Program-made: the position numbers and the translations under genes | Notes under the pieces: generated by a model | What the model saw: only the letters and a program-made list of their open reading frames with translations | Databases searched by the model: none | What the model was told of the DNA's origin: nothing | Source of the DNA: an uncultured Clostridia bacterium | GTDB lineage: Bacteria; Bacillota; Clostridia; Oscillospirales; Acutalibacteraceae | Direction of reading: 5' to 3' | Assembly (NCBI GenBank): GCA_947631855.1 | Contig: CANRMX010000011.1 | Span: forward strand, 1-50,965 | Length of the DNA stretch: 50,965 bases | In this document: positions 43,065-50,965 of the stretch, piece by piece | Position numbering within the stretch: the stretch's first letter is position 1 | Layout of the letters: each line of letters begins with the position of its first letter

Positions 43065-44708
43065 ATGGGTGCAGAGGGCAAAAAATATGAACCGCTCCAA
43101 ATTCCCGCCCGTCGGCCCAGCCCGGACGGGCAGCCTTCCGCGCTGCCGAAAAGCGGGGAGAACCCGCCCTCCGGCGACGGTCTGTTCTACGAGATCGACT
43201 ACGACGCCTCACCCATCGAGGGCGTGGGGAAGTATGTTCTAAAGCCCGAGCCCATCCGGCCGCCCAGCCGGGACGCCCTGCGGGACCGCTTCTATCAAAT
43301 GCGGGAGCTGGCCCGCCGGGAGCACCTGCCGTTCCTCAATGCCTCCCGGTTTTACGATCAGCGGGTGCAGCGGGAGAACGCCCGCATCTTCTACAAGCAG
43401 GCGGTGTTCATGGCGGATCTTGAAGACGACTATCCCGACGAAGCGCCTTTTTCCGCCTATTTCCCGGACTATCAGCGGATGGGCTACGAGCAGCTGCGCA
43501 CCTATTTCACCTGGCGCGCCCGGGTGCGGCGGGGCGAGGTGCGGCCCATCCCGCTGTCCTATGGATTCCTGTACATCTACGAGCTGCTGAACAATATCGG
43601 CGTGGCTGATCCCCAGGAGGGGCTGGAGCGGCTGATGGACTTCTGGCTGGCGTTTCGGGCATTCGAGCCGGATGTGGACAAATACGTGCCGCGGTGGCTG
43701 CGGGATTATCACATCTATTATCCGCTGGACCATACCTTCCGGGAATTCGCGGAGTCCCGGGGGCTCACCGAACGCTACCCGGAGCTGGCCGGGCAGGGCG
43801 AACCATTTGCCCGGCTGTGCAGCCTGTCCCGCTACGACGTGCGTAGATCCGGCTTTTTCGCCGGGGAGACGGCTGCCCTGCTGGCCGAAGGTATCCTTCG
43901 GGTGATGGGGCAGGTGCGTGGGGCGCTGCAAGCTGCCGGCATCGCCCTGGAGGGCTCGCTGTTCTATCCCGTGAAGCAGAACGCCCCATGGACGCCCTTT
44001 AAGGGCGCGCTTTTTCATGATTGGCTTCGCCAACCCGACAGAAAGATTCAGCTTTCGGAGGACGAATTGTACCTGTGCAGCGGGCACAAATGGTACCGCA
44101 ACACGGCGCTCTCCACGGACAAAGGGCGGCGGCTGGTCGGGTATGTGATGAAGGAGACCGAGGCCGTTTTGCGGCGGGCGATGCACTATAAATACAAACT
44201 CACCGCCAACGTGGATTCCGTCGATCCGGGGCTTCTGGCGGCCCTGCAAAAGGCGGGGCTTTCGCTGGAAACCATCGTGGAGCAGGCCGCGCTGGCGTAT
44301 TATCGGGAGGCCACCAAGGTGGTGGTGGCGGTGGATGCTTCTTCTCTCAACCGCATCCGCCAGGAGGCCATGGCCACCCAGGCGGCGCTGACGGTGGAGG
44401 AGGAACCCGCTCCGCCGCCGGTGTATGCAGCCGTGGAACTGACCCCCGCTTTGCCGGATTCCGGCTGGGACGCGCTGCGGGAGGCCCTCAGCGATGCGGA
44501 ACGGGCTGTGCTGGCATCGCTGCTCCGTGGGGAGAGCCTGGCGGCGGTGGCAGCGCGGCAGGGCATGATGCCGGAGGTGCTGGCGGACGGGATCAACGAA
44601 AAGGCTGTGGACACGGTGGGCGACAGCCTGCTGGACGGAGAACTGGCGCTCTATGAAGACTATCTGGAACCGGTCAAAGGAATGCTGGAGGGAATGGTGA
44701 AGGAATGA
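43065..44708 (+). CDS. TerB_N/TerB_C domain protein
   Basis: 547 residues. A Pro-rich disordered N terminus (about 1-70) precedes a TerB_N-like region (about 75-290) with FSAYFPDYQRMGYEQLRTYFTWRARVRRGEVRPIPLSYGFLYIYELLNNIGV and DYHIYYPLDHTFREF. The C-terminal part (about 460-545) resembles TerB_C: LSDAERAVLASLLRGES, AARQGMMPEVLADGINEKAVDTVGDSLLDGE, ALYEDYLEPVKGML. The central TerB domain itself is not obvious. These families were described as part of Ter-linked stress and DNA-processing systems. GGGAGG lies 7 bases upstream. The stop overlaps the next start (ATGA). Function unknown; probably the sensor or scaffold of the triad. Confidence 0.8.
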   Translation: MGAEGKKYEPLQIPARRPSPDGQPSALPKSGENPPSGDGLFYEIDYDASPIEGVGKYVLKPEPIRPPSRDALRDRFYQMRELARREHLPFLNASRFYDQRVQRENARIFYKQAVFMADLEDDYPDEAPFSAYFPDYQRMGYEQLRTYFTWRARVRRGEVRPIPLSYGFLYIYELLNNIGVADPQEGLERLMDFWLAFRAFEPDVDKYVPRWLRDYHIYYPLDHTFREFAESRGLTERYPELAGQGEPFARLCSLSRYDVRRSGFFAGETAALLAEGILRVMGQVRGALQAAGIALEGSLFYPVKQNAPWTPFKGALFHDWLRQPDRKIQLSEDELYLCSGHKWYRNTALSTDKGRRLVGYVMKETEAVLRRAMHYKYKLTANVDSVDPGLLAALQKAGLSLETIVEQAALAYYREATKVVVAVDASSLNRIRQEAMATQAALTVEEEPAPPPVYAAVELTPALPDSGWDALREALSDAERAVLASLLRGESLAAVAARQGMMPEVLADGINEKAVDTVGDSLLDGELALYEDYLEPVKGMLEGMVKE

Positions 44709-46021
44709 CGCAGCAGGTACCTGTACGGATCGCGAATATTTTGATCAACGCCCTGAAAAGCGGCGTGGTGCCTCGGGTGGGCCTGGAATACATCACGGTG
44801 GGCCGCACCCAGGAGATCGCCGCCATTCTCCGGGACATCGAGATGATCGAGGAGGGCGGCGCGTCTTTCCGCTTCATCGTGGGCAAATACGGCAGCGGCA
44901 AGAGCTTCCTGCTCCAGACCATCCGCAACTACGCCGTGGCCAAGGGCTTTGCGGTGGTGGATGCGGACCTCTCTCCCGAGCGCCGGTTTGCTGGCACCAA
45001 GGGGCAGGGGCTGGCCACCTATAAGGAGCTGTTGCGCAACCTGTCCACCAAATCCAAGCCCGATGGCGGCGCCCTGCCGCTGATTTTAGAGCGTTGGATC
45101 TCGGGCATCCAGGCCGGGGTGAAAGCCGAGACCGGCGCGGAGGGTGCGGAATTTGACGCGCTGGTGGAGCAGAAAATTTACGCCGTGGCGAGTTCGCTGG
45201 AAGGGATGGTCAACGGCTTTGAATTCGCCCGGGCGGTGGTGCTCTATTGGCGGGCCTACCGGGAGGACGATTCCGCCCTCAAATCCAATGTGCTGCGGTG
45301 GTTCCGGGGCGAATACCCCACCCGGAAGGAGGCCCGGGAGGAGCTGGGGATCAACTTCATTGTGGGCGACGACACCTGGTACGATTTTCTCAAACTCTTC
45401 GCGGCCTTTCTGGTGGGCGCGGGCTACAAGGGGATGCTGGTGATCATCGACGAGCTGGTGAATATCTATAAGATCCCCAATTCCATCACCCGTGCCAACA
45501 ACTACGAAAAGATCCTCACCATGTATAACGACGCGCTGCAGGGCAAGGCCGGGCACATCGGCTTTCTGATGGGCGGCACGCCCCAGTGCATCGAGGACAG
45601 GTACCGGGGCGTGTTCAGCTATGAGGCGCTGCGCTCACGGCTGGCGGAGGGACACTTTGCCACCGATTCCCTCAAGGACCTTTCCGCGCCCATCATCCGC
45701 CTGCAAATGCTCTCCCAGGAGGAGATGTACATCCTGGTGGAAAAGCTCCGGGACATCCACGGGCAGCTCTATCGCTACACGCCCAGACTGGGCCACGAAG
45801 ACCTGCTCTATTTCCTCACGGTGGAGTACAACCGGGTGGGGGCCGAGACCCACATCACGCCCCGGGAGATCATCCGGGATTTTATCGAGCTTTCCAATAT
45901 CCTGTACCAGAATCCCGCCCTCAGCGTGGCGGAGGTGCTGGGCAGCAACAGCTTCGAGATGGCCAAGGGCGGGCTTTCCGATGAGGAGCTCCACAGCGAA
46001 TTTCAGGAATTTGAGGTATAA
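44705..46021 (+). CDS. BrxD-like P-loop ATPase (DUF2791 family)
   Basis: 438 residues. Opens RIANILINALKSGVVPRVGLEYITVGRTQEI, typical of the BREX ATP-binding DUF2791 family. Walker A VGKYGSGKSFLLQ (G60-S67), then DLSPERRFAGTKGQGLATYKELLRNL, Walker B GMLVIIDEL (D249, E250) and a sensor-like GFLMGGTPQCIEDRYRGVFSYEALRSRL. The C-terminal lid includes ITPREIIRDFIELSNIL. In BREX type 2 and related systems this ATPase (BrxD) is paired with helicase BrxHI, as here. It should act on DNA in the cytoplasm. Stop is 5 bases before the helicase start. Confidence 0.87.
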   Translation: MTQQVPVRIANILINALKSGVVPRVGLEYITVGRTQEIAAILRDIEMIEEGGASFRFIVGKYGSGKSFLLQTIRNYAVAKGFAVVDADLSPERRFAGTKGQGLATYKELLRNLSTKSKPDGGALPLILERWISGIQAGVKAETGAEGAEFDALVEQKIYAVASSLEGMVNGFEFARAVVLYWRAYREDDSALKSNVLRWFRGEYPTRKEAREELGINFIVGDDTWYDFLKLFAAFLVGAGYKGMLVIIDELVNIYKIPNSITRANNYEKILTMYNDALQGKAGHIGFLMGGTPQCIEDRYRGVFSYEALRSRLAEGHFATDSLKDLSAPIIRLQMLSQEEMYILVEKLRDIHGQLYRYTPRLGHEDLLYFLTVEYNRVGAETHITPREIIRDFIELSNILYQNPALSVAEVLGSNSFEMAKGGLSDEELHSEFQEFEV

Positions 46022-46026
46022 AAGCG

Positions 46027-48225
46027 ATGAATGTGTTTGACCGCTTTGCCCCGTTTATTCAGGATTTCATCTACCGGAGCGGCTGGGAGGAGCTCAGAGG
46101 CATCCAGGTGGCCGCCGCGGAGGTGATCTTCGACAGCGACGACAACCTGCTGCTGTCCTCGGGCACGGCCTCCGGCAAGACCGAGGCCGCCTTTCTGCCC
46201 ATCCTGACGGAGCTCTACAACCATCCGTCCCGTTCGGTGGGGGTGCTGTACATCTCGCCGCTGAAGGCGCTGATCAACGACCAGTTTATCCGGCTGGATC
46301 AGCTGCTGCAGGATTCCCACATCCCGGTGACCAAGTGGCACGGGGACGCCTCCCGTTCCCAGAAGGAAAAGCTGGTCAAGCATCCCCAGGGGATCTTGCA
46401 GATCACCCCCGAATCTCTGGAGAGCCTGATCACCGGCAGGCGGGGCGCGTGCCTCAGCCTGTTCAGCGACCTGCGGTTCGTGGTCATCGACGAGGTGCAC
46501 TACTTCATGCGGGACGTGCGGGGCGTCCAGCTGCTGTGCGTGCTGGAGCGCCTGATGCGCCTCACCGGCGCAAATCCCCGGCGGGTGGGGCTCTCTGCAA
46601 CGCTGGGGGACGTCAGTCTTGCCCAGCAGTGGCTGAACACCGGCACCGGCTGCACCTGCGCCGCGCCCATAGTGGAGGAGGGCAAGAGAAAAGTGGGCCT
46701 GCACGTGGAGCGCTTCGTCAACTACGCCGACAAGCGGGACACGGAGAACACCGGCGACGGCGACAATTCCCTTTCCGCCGACAACGCCGGCACCCGGGAG
46801 CATTTTGAATACCTCTTCCGGCACACGCTGGACAAGAAGACCATCATCTTCACCAATTCCCGGGAGGAGACAGAATTCGTCATCGCCAACCTGCGGGAGA
46901 TCGCCCTGCGGCACAAGGCCCCGGACGTGTACCGGGTGCACCACGGGAATGTCTCCGCCCTGCTGCGGGAGACCACCGAGGAGGAGATGAAAGCCGAGGA
47001 GGAAAAGATCGTCACCGGGGCCACTGTGACGCTGGAGCTGGGCATCGACATCGGCTCGCTGGATCAGGCGGTGCAGATCGGCACGCCCTATAATGTCTCC
47101 AGCTTCGCCCAGCGATTGGGCCGGTGCGGGCGACGGGGACAGGTGCCCCAGCTGCTGTTCACCTTCGTGGAGAATATCAAGATCAATTCCGAGGACACCC
47201 TGGGCCCCATCAATTGGGATTTTATCCGCACCATCGCCATCATCCAGCTCTACCTCAAGGAGCATTGGATCGAGCCCATCCCGCCGCTGCACCACGCCTA
47301 TAATCTGCTGTACCATCAGACCATGAGCACCCTCAAATCGGCGGGGGAGATGTCCCCGGCGGCCCTGGCCCAGTCCATGCTGACCCTGGGCCCCTTCCAA
47401 GAGATCACCAAGGAGGATTACCGGGAGCTTCTGCGGTATCTGCTGGAGATCGGCCAGCTGGAAAAGACCGAGCGGGGCGGGCTGATCATCGGCAGGGAAG
47501 GGGAGAAGGTGGTCAATTCCCACAAGTTCCTCACGGTGTTTCTGGCGCCGGAATATTTGCTAGTGAAGGATGAAAACCGCACCATCGGCACGGTGGACAA
47601 GGTGTATCCGGTGGGGGTGCGGTTTGCCCTGGCGGGCATGGCCTGGGAGACTGTGGACGTGAACGTGAAATCAAAAGTGATCTTCGTCAAGCGGGTGCCG
47701 GGCATCTCGCTGGTGGATTGGGACGTGGATTTTGAGAACGAACTCCACACCGTGCTGGTGCGCAAGCTGCGGAGCATCCTCCTCAGCGACGAGGACTTCC
47801 CCTATCTGAGCCTCCGGTGCAAGGAGCGGCTGGAAGAGATCCGCTACATCACCCGGAACAGCGGCGTCCTCCACAACATGGTCACACCGCTCTCAAACAA
47901 AAAATTCGCCATTTTCCCCTGGGTGGGCACCCGCCAGCTGATCACCCTGCAGTATGCGCTGCTCCACCGTGGCGTCAAGAACCGCCATCCCTGGCCCACC
48001 TGCATCTATCTGGAGGCGGTTTTCGACGGGCCGGGCGAGGAGCTGGAAGCCCTGCTGCGGGAAATTCTCCACACTGACCTGGACCTGTACGAGCTCCCTC
48101 TGCCCGACAAGGTGCAGCTTTTGGGGAAGTACAATGAATTCGTCCCGCAGCACCTGCTGCGCAAGCAGTATATTGAGGACTTTCTGGATTTCAAGGGCTT
48201 GCAAAGCGCCCTCAGCGATTTTTGA
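46027..48225 (+). CDS. BrxHI-like superfamily II DEAD/DEAH helicase
   Basis: 732 residues with complete SF2 motifs: Walker A SSGTASGKTEAAFLPIL (G46-T52), YISPLKALINDQF (Ia), ITPESLESLIT, DEVHYFM (motif II, D155-H158), LSATLGD (III), IIFTNSREETEFV (IV), TLELGIDIGSLDQAVQIGTP (V) and QRLGRCGRRGQ (VI, Q362-G371). About 350 further residues form an accessory C-terminal region. Similar to BrxHI and Lhr-type helicases in layout. AAAGCG is the only weak site, so translation is probably coupled to the ATPase gene. The operon ends at the terminator 48262-48293. Confidence 0.93.
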   Translation: MNVFDRFAPFIQDFIYRSGWEELRGIQVAAAEVIFDSDDNLLLSSGTASGKTEAAFLPILTELYNHPSRSVGVLYISPLKALINDQFIRLDQLLQDSHIPVTKWHGDASRSQKEKLVKHPQGILQITPESLESLITGRRGACLSLFSDLRFVVIDEVHYFMRDVRGVQLLCVLERLMRLTGANPRRVGLSATLGDVSLAQQWLNTGTGCTCAAPIVEEGKRKVGLHVERFVNYADKRDTENTGDGDNSLSADNAGTREHFEYLFRHTLDKKTIIFTNSREETEFVIANLREIALRHKAPDVYRVHHGNVSALLRETTEEEMKAEEEKIVTGATVTLELGIDIGSLDQAVQIGTPYNVSSFAQRLGRCGRRGQVPQLLFTFVENIKINSEDTLGPINWDFIRTIAIIQLYLKEHWIEPIPPLHHAYNLLYHQTMSTLKSAGEMSPAALAQSMLTLGPFQEITKEDYRELLRYLLEIGQLEKTERGGLIIGREGEKVVNSHKFLTVFLAPEYLLVKDENRTIGTVDKVYPVGVRFALAGMAWETVDVNVKSKVIFVKRVPGISLVDWDVDFENELHTVLVRKLRSILLSDEDFPYLSLRCKERLEEIRYITRNSGVLHNMVTPLSNKKFAIFPWVGTRQLITLQYALLHRGVKNRHPWPTCIYLEAVFDGPGEELEALLREILHTDLDLYELPLPDKVQLLGKYNEFVPQHLLRKQYIEDFLDFKGLQSALSDF

Positions 48226-48261
48226 CGAATCGCGCTTGGACTCACACTCCGGCACAAAGAT

Positions 48262-48293
48262 ACCGCCGCAGGAACCTCCCCGCGGCGGTTTTG
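48262..48293 (+). terminator. Terminator of the TerB operon
   Basis: Stem ACCGCCGC / GCGGCGGT with loop AGGAACCTCCCC followed by TTTT, between convergent genes. Confidence 0.8.
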
Positions 48294-48300
48294 ATATGCT

Positions 48301-48765
48301 TTACAGTGTGATCCGGTACCGAATCTCCGCTTCCTCAAACGTGGGGTCGTCCAGATCGGTCACCACCACGCGGTCCAGCGCTTCCAGGGCCGCGGAGGCT
48401 TTTTGACATGCGCCTGTGAAAGCGGCGTTGCTGGCGTCGTTGTCCGCCGCGATGGTCACCTCCAGTGGCTTGGAGACGCCTCGCGCATAGCCGAGCACGG
48501 CGTCGATCAGCCGATAGGACAGCCCCTGGCCCCGATGGTCGGGCAGGATACCGATCTGCCAGATAAACACGGCGGAGGGAGCTTCCAGGGCCGTGATGAA
48601 CCCCACCGGCCGGCCATCCTGCTCCAGCACGAAGCTGCTTTTCCCATGGTACTTGGCCAGGACCCAGTAGGTATAGGGCGTGTGCACGTCCAGCGGCGGG
48701 CACAGCTGTGCCAGGCGGCGAAGCCGCGGGGCGTCGGATTCCGTAGCGTTTCTCAAAGTATACAT
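48301..48765 (-). CDS. EctA-like GNAT acetyltransferase
   Basis: 154 residues. The sequence follows diaminobutyrate acetyltransferase (EctA): LRNATESDAPRLRRLAQLCPPLDVHTPYTYWVLAKYHGKSSFVLEQDGRPVGFITAL, then AVFIWQIGILPDHRGQGLSYRLIDAVL (motif A around R78-G-Q-G) and TIAADNDASNAAF. EctA makes N-gamma-acetyl-diaminobutyrate for ectoine. EctB and EctC are not adjacent, so a different amine substrate is possible. GGAGG lies 7 bases before the ATG at 48765, and the gene begins 16 bases after the stop of the channel-like gene, forming a two-gene unit. Confidence 0.82.
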   Translation of the reverse strand: MYTLRNATESDAPRLRRLAQLCPPLDVHTPYTYWVLAKYHGKSSFVLEQDGRPVGFITALEAPSAVFIWQIGILPDHRGQGLSYRLIDAVLGYARGVSKPLEVTIAADNDASNAAFTGACQKASAALEALDRVVVTDLDDPTFEEAEIRYRITL

Positions 48766-48781
48766 AGTGTTGCCTCCCAAT

Positions 48782-50701
48782 TTACCGCAGCGTCTTGCGA
48801 ACCACCGCCACGGAGAAATAGCCCACCAGGAACGACCCGATGGAAGTTTCAATGATCGTACAGATGCACACCCAGAGATTGAGCGGCTCGAACTGGGACA
48901 CGAAGGGGATGATGTTGCCCAGGCTGTAGATGATGGACGGCAGCAGATTGCCCGCCCAGCTGCCCGTTTGCAGGGCGCCCAAATTGGCCGCGCCGATGTC
49001 GAAGGCTGCGCTGCCGAAGAGGCAGGCCATGAGATCGTACACGCCGGCAAAGGCCAGGATCGTAACGGCCAGGGAGACGATCACCCGCATGGGGGAGATA
49101 CCGTATTTGCCCACGAAATAGAGCAGGCGGTACAGCCACCGGGTGAGCCCATCGCTCTTTGGCAGGGGATCCTGCTCCCGGGACGTTTTGCGGTAGACGG
49201 AATTGATATAGGGTTTAAACTCCATGTACAGGATGAACGCCTCGTCCTGCTGGTCGTATTTGCCCTGGGCGCTGAAATCCTCGGCCAGCATCACGAAATC
49301 CTTGGCCTTGGTATAGCACAGCAGATTGCGGCATTCGTCCTCCGTGTACTTTCCCCGCCGGTATACGTCGATGTTCTGATTGTTGTAGACCGCCTTGAGG
49401 ATGGGGCTGACAATGTGCTTCCGCTTGCCCGACAGCGTCGTGACGAGGAAATCGCCCCAATCGGCGGCCTCTACGATCTTGCCGTAGTTGCAGGAATCGT
49501 AAAAGGACAGGGCGGACACGTTGCCGATGTAGAGGGTCTTTTGGATTTCGCAGTTCTTGATCAGCAGATAATTGTTTGGACACTCCTCCTGGGGCGAAAG
49601 CCCGGCGTCCGCGAAGCGAACGGGGGCCAGGCAAATTTTCGCCAGGGGCAGGGCCGGGACGTTTTCAAACACGATCTTGGTATCGGTCATCTCCGCGTCG
49701 GTCATGTCGATGGAGGAATCGTCCGCCATCAGCACGTTCTTGAAGCCCAGCACGTGTTCGGCGGCGGGCCGGCTTTTCAGTTCGTCCTTGGGGACGTGCC
49801 AGATGTAGTTTCCCAGCACCGTTTGGAAGAAATTCACAGCCATGTGCCCGAAATTGACATTGATAAAGTCCAGGGAGCGCTGGATGCGGGCGTCCTCGAA
49901 GGAAATCTCCATGTCGGGAGCCTCGCCGTAAAATTCGATATCCCGGAACAGCACGCCGTCAAAGAAGCGCACGTTGCGGAAATCGACCTTGTTGCAGTCG
50001 TATCCGGCGGAGACCCGGGACTTGTCGGCGTCGAATTCAAACACCAGATTGCCCACGTCCAGGCTGCCGCAGAAGGTGGCCTCGCTGAAGCACATGCCCT
50101 TCTTGAAATGGGGGAGGGGAGTCTCGCCGGTCTCGTCCTTGAGGTGCAGGCAGGTGTCCCCATAAAAGACCACCCCGGAGGCGTCGATCTCGCCGAAATG
50201 GAATTCCTCCGTCCCGCGAAACGCCGCCAGAACGCGGTTGATGTCAAAATCCCGCACAGCCGCTGGAGATTCCGCCGAACCCAGCCGCGCCAGATCGATG
50301 GACAGTTCCATGCGCTCCCTGTCAAAGGCGAACACCGTTTCGTCGCCCAACAGCGCGTCCATGGTCAGGGCCGTATCCGGGCACGGATCGGGCGCTTCCT
50401 GATACAGAAAACGGTTGTATTTGTACGGGCGCGGCGTGCCCCGGGTGTGGGCGTAAATGCAGGCGTCCAGTTCCTTGCGCTGGCTGGGCACGGTGTAGAT
50501 GCCCCGGGTCACCGGGTCTACCTTCAAAAACATCCGGCGCTCGCCGTCGAAGCGCTCGTTGAGGAACGCGTCAATGGCAACGCTGCCTCGATGAATATTC
50601 CGTTCCCGCAGCATCCGCTCCAGCTGATCCTCATACAGTCTGCCGGGCGCTTCCCGCACGTAGCGCATGATCTCGATCCACCAGGTTTCTGGTTGCTTCA
50701 T
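48782..50701 (-). CDS. Large protein with repeat-rich soluble part and two-helix channel-like C terminus
   Basis: 639 residues. Residues 1-75 look like a small helical, possibly winged-helix domain (WWIEIMRYVREAPGRLYEDQLERML...). About 150-430 contain degenerate aromatic/aliphatic repeats that read like a pentapeptide-type or beta-helix surface (VDFRNVRFFDGVLFRDIEFYG, LDFINVNFGHMAVNF). Helical segment 440-530 includes YTKAKDFVMLAEDFSAQGKYDQQDEAFILYMEFKP. The C terminus has a membrane helix (about 538-562), a pore-like SIIYSLGNIIPF, then a second helix with ETSIGSFLVGYFSVAVVRKTLR, which closely resembles the end of two-helix K+ channels, but the TxGYG filter is missing. Start at 50701 follows AGGAGGG. 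Confidence 0.75.
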   Translation of the reverse strand: MKQPETWWIEIMRYVREAPGRLYEDQLERMLRERNIHRGSVAIDAFLNERFDGERRMFLKVDPVTRGIYTVPSQRKELDACIYAHTRGTPRPYKYNRFLYQEAPDPCPDTALTMDALLGDETVFAFDRERMELSIDLARLGSAESPAAVRDFDINRVLAAFRGTEEFHFGEIDASGVVFYGDTCLHLKDETGETPLPHFKKGMCFSEATFCGSLDVGNLVFEFDADKSRVSAGYDCNKVDFRNVRFFDGVLFRDIEFYGEAPDMEISFEDARIQRSLDFINVNFGHMAVNFFQTVLGNYIWHVPKDELKSRPAAEHVLGFKNVLMADDSSIDMTDAEMTDTKIVFENVPALPLAKICLAPVRFADAGLSPQEECPNNYLLIKNCEIQKTLYIGNVSALSFYDSCNYGKIVEAADWGDFLVTTLSGKRKHIVSPILKAVYNNQNIDVYRRGKYTEDECRNLLCYTKAKDFVMLAEDFSAQGKYDQQDEAFILYMEFKPYINSVYRKTSREQDPLPKSDGLTRWLYRLLYFVGKYGISPMRVIVSLAVTILAFAGVYDLMACLFGSAAFDIGAANLGALQTGSWAGNLLPSIIYSLGNIIPFVSQFEPLNLWVCICTIIETSIGSFLVGYFSVAVVRKTLR

Positions 50702-50771
50702 AGGCGGCCCTCCTGTTCGTTCTAAACTATTTAACGATCTCACATAATCCCAGACTGCCTCTCACATCCAA

Positions 50772-50800
50772 ATTATATAACAGGAAAAACCCGCCGTCAA
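50772..50800 (-). promoter_or_regulatory. Promoter of the channel-like gene and the EctA-like gene
   Basis: Minus strand TTGACG (50800-50795), exact 17-base spacer, TATAAT (50777-50772), with a leader of about 65 bases. Confidence 0.8.
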
Positions 50801-50965
50801 TACGGTGTTATTCTTCTCGCGTTGGGATAGGGGACTGTGCAATCCAGCGGAAACAGCTGGGGCAAAGGGGAGGACTCGATTCTCGCCTGCCGGCTCGGGC
50901 CCTGTGTCCCAGTGGGACACGTCCAGGGCCGACCGAAGCGGAGCGTAGACCGGCGCTTTTGCGCT
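50801..50965. other. End of window, no gene seen; hairpin at 50898-50930
   Basis: The only structure is a nested hairpin: inner perfect palindrome GTGTCCCA-G-TGGGACAC (50904-50920) inside GGCCCT (50898-50903) and AGGGCC (50925-50930). It may be a terminator or operator of something beyond the window edge. Confidence 0.6.

Noticed and set aside
42845-48293. A complete BREX system
   Set aside because: No PglZ, PglX/methyltransferase, BrxC or BrxL in the window; only BrxD- and BrxHI-like genes are present.
48301-48765. An ectoine biosynthesis cluster
   Set aside because: Only the EctA-like gene is present; neither EctB nor EctC is encoded nearby.

Overview
The window looks like chromosome from a spore-forming, anaerobic Clostridia member, most like the GC-rich gut Oscillospiraceae. 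The pointers are a single-polypeptide pyruvate:ferredoxin oxidoreductase, the forespore sigma factor SigG, a YlmC/YmxH-type PRC-barrel protein, FeoAB, a nine-gene V-type ATPase operon and SLH-domain surface proteins. A hand count of one housekeeping line (18301-18360) gave 38/60 G+C. No taxonomic marker gene (rRNA) is present, so the placement is inference.

Layout. 1-13.0 kb: housekeeping genes. These are the end of a transketolase C-terminal subunit, a hairpin/direct-repeat patch, a 58-residue protein, a MazG-like protein, PFOR, a GNAT, CCA-adding enzyme, a SEC-C protein, sigG, a lipoprotein, pyrophosphatase, a PRC-barrel protein, rpsB and tsf. 13.0-17.0 kb (minus strand): uxuA-feoA-feoB, a Cys-rich FeoB partner and a small membrane protein, in one apparent transcription unit. 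17.2-25.9 kb (minus strand): V-ATPase operon in the order H-I-K-E-C-F-A-B-D; the c-ring subunit carries every residue of the known Na+ site. 26.3-29.0 kb: an HxlR regulator divergent from a flavin reductase, then an SLH/polysaccharide deacetylase. 29.1-29.4 kb: tRNA-Asp and tRNA-Thr, followed by tRNA-Thr fragments in both orientations.

29.9-42.7 kb is an AT-richer surface-polysaccharide operon (45% and 32% G+C in two hand-counted 60-base lines) beginning just after the tRNA scar. It encodes a UDP-L-FucNAc module (fnlA, fnlB, fnlC-like) with a WbuB-like transferase. It also has a putative CDP-alditol module (cytidylyltransferase, polyol-phosphate dehydrogenase, pentose-phosphate 3-epimerase) with a TagB/TagF-like alditol-phosphate transferase, another GT4, a polymerase-like membrane protein and a flippase. 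No initiating sugar-phosphate transferase is visible.

43.0-48.2 kb returns to host-like GC. Behind two near-consensus promoters lies a tight three-gene operon: a TerB_N/TerB_C protein, a BrxD-like (DUF2791) ATPase and a BrxHI-like helicase. None of the methyltransferase, PglZ or nuclease genes of BREX is nearby. This is the best candidate for a poorly described, possibly antiviral or DNA-processing system. Facing it on the minus strand is a two-gene unit: a 639-residue protein with a repeat-rich soluble part and a two-helix channel-like C terminus, followed by an orphan EctA-like acetyltransferase. The last ~160 bases hold no gene I can support.
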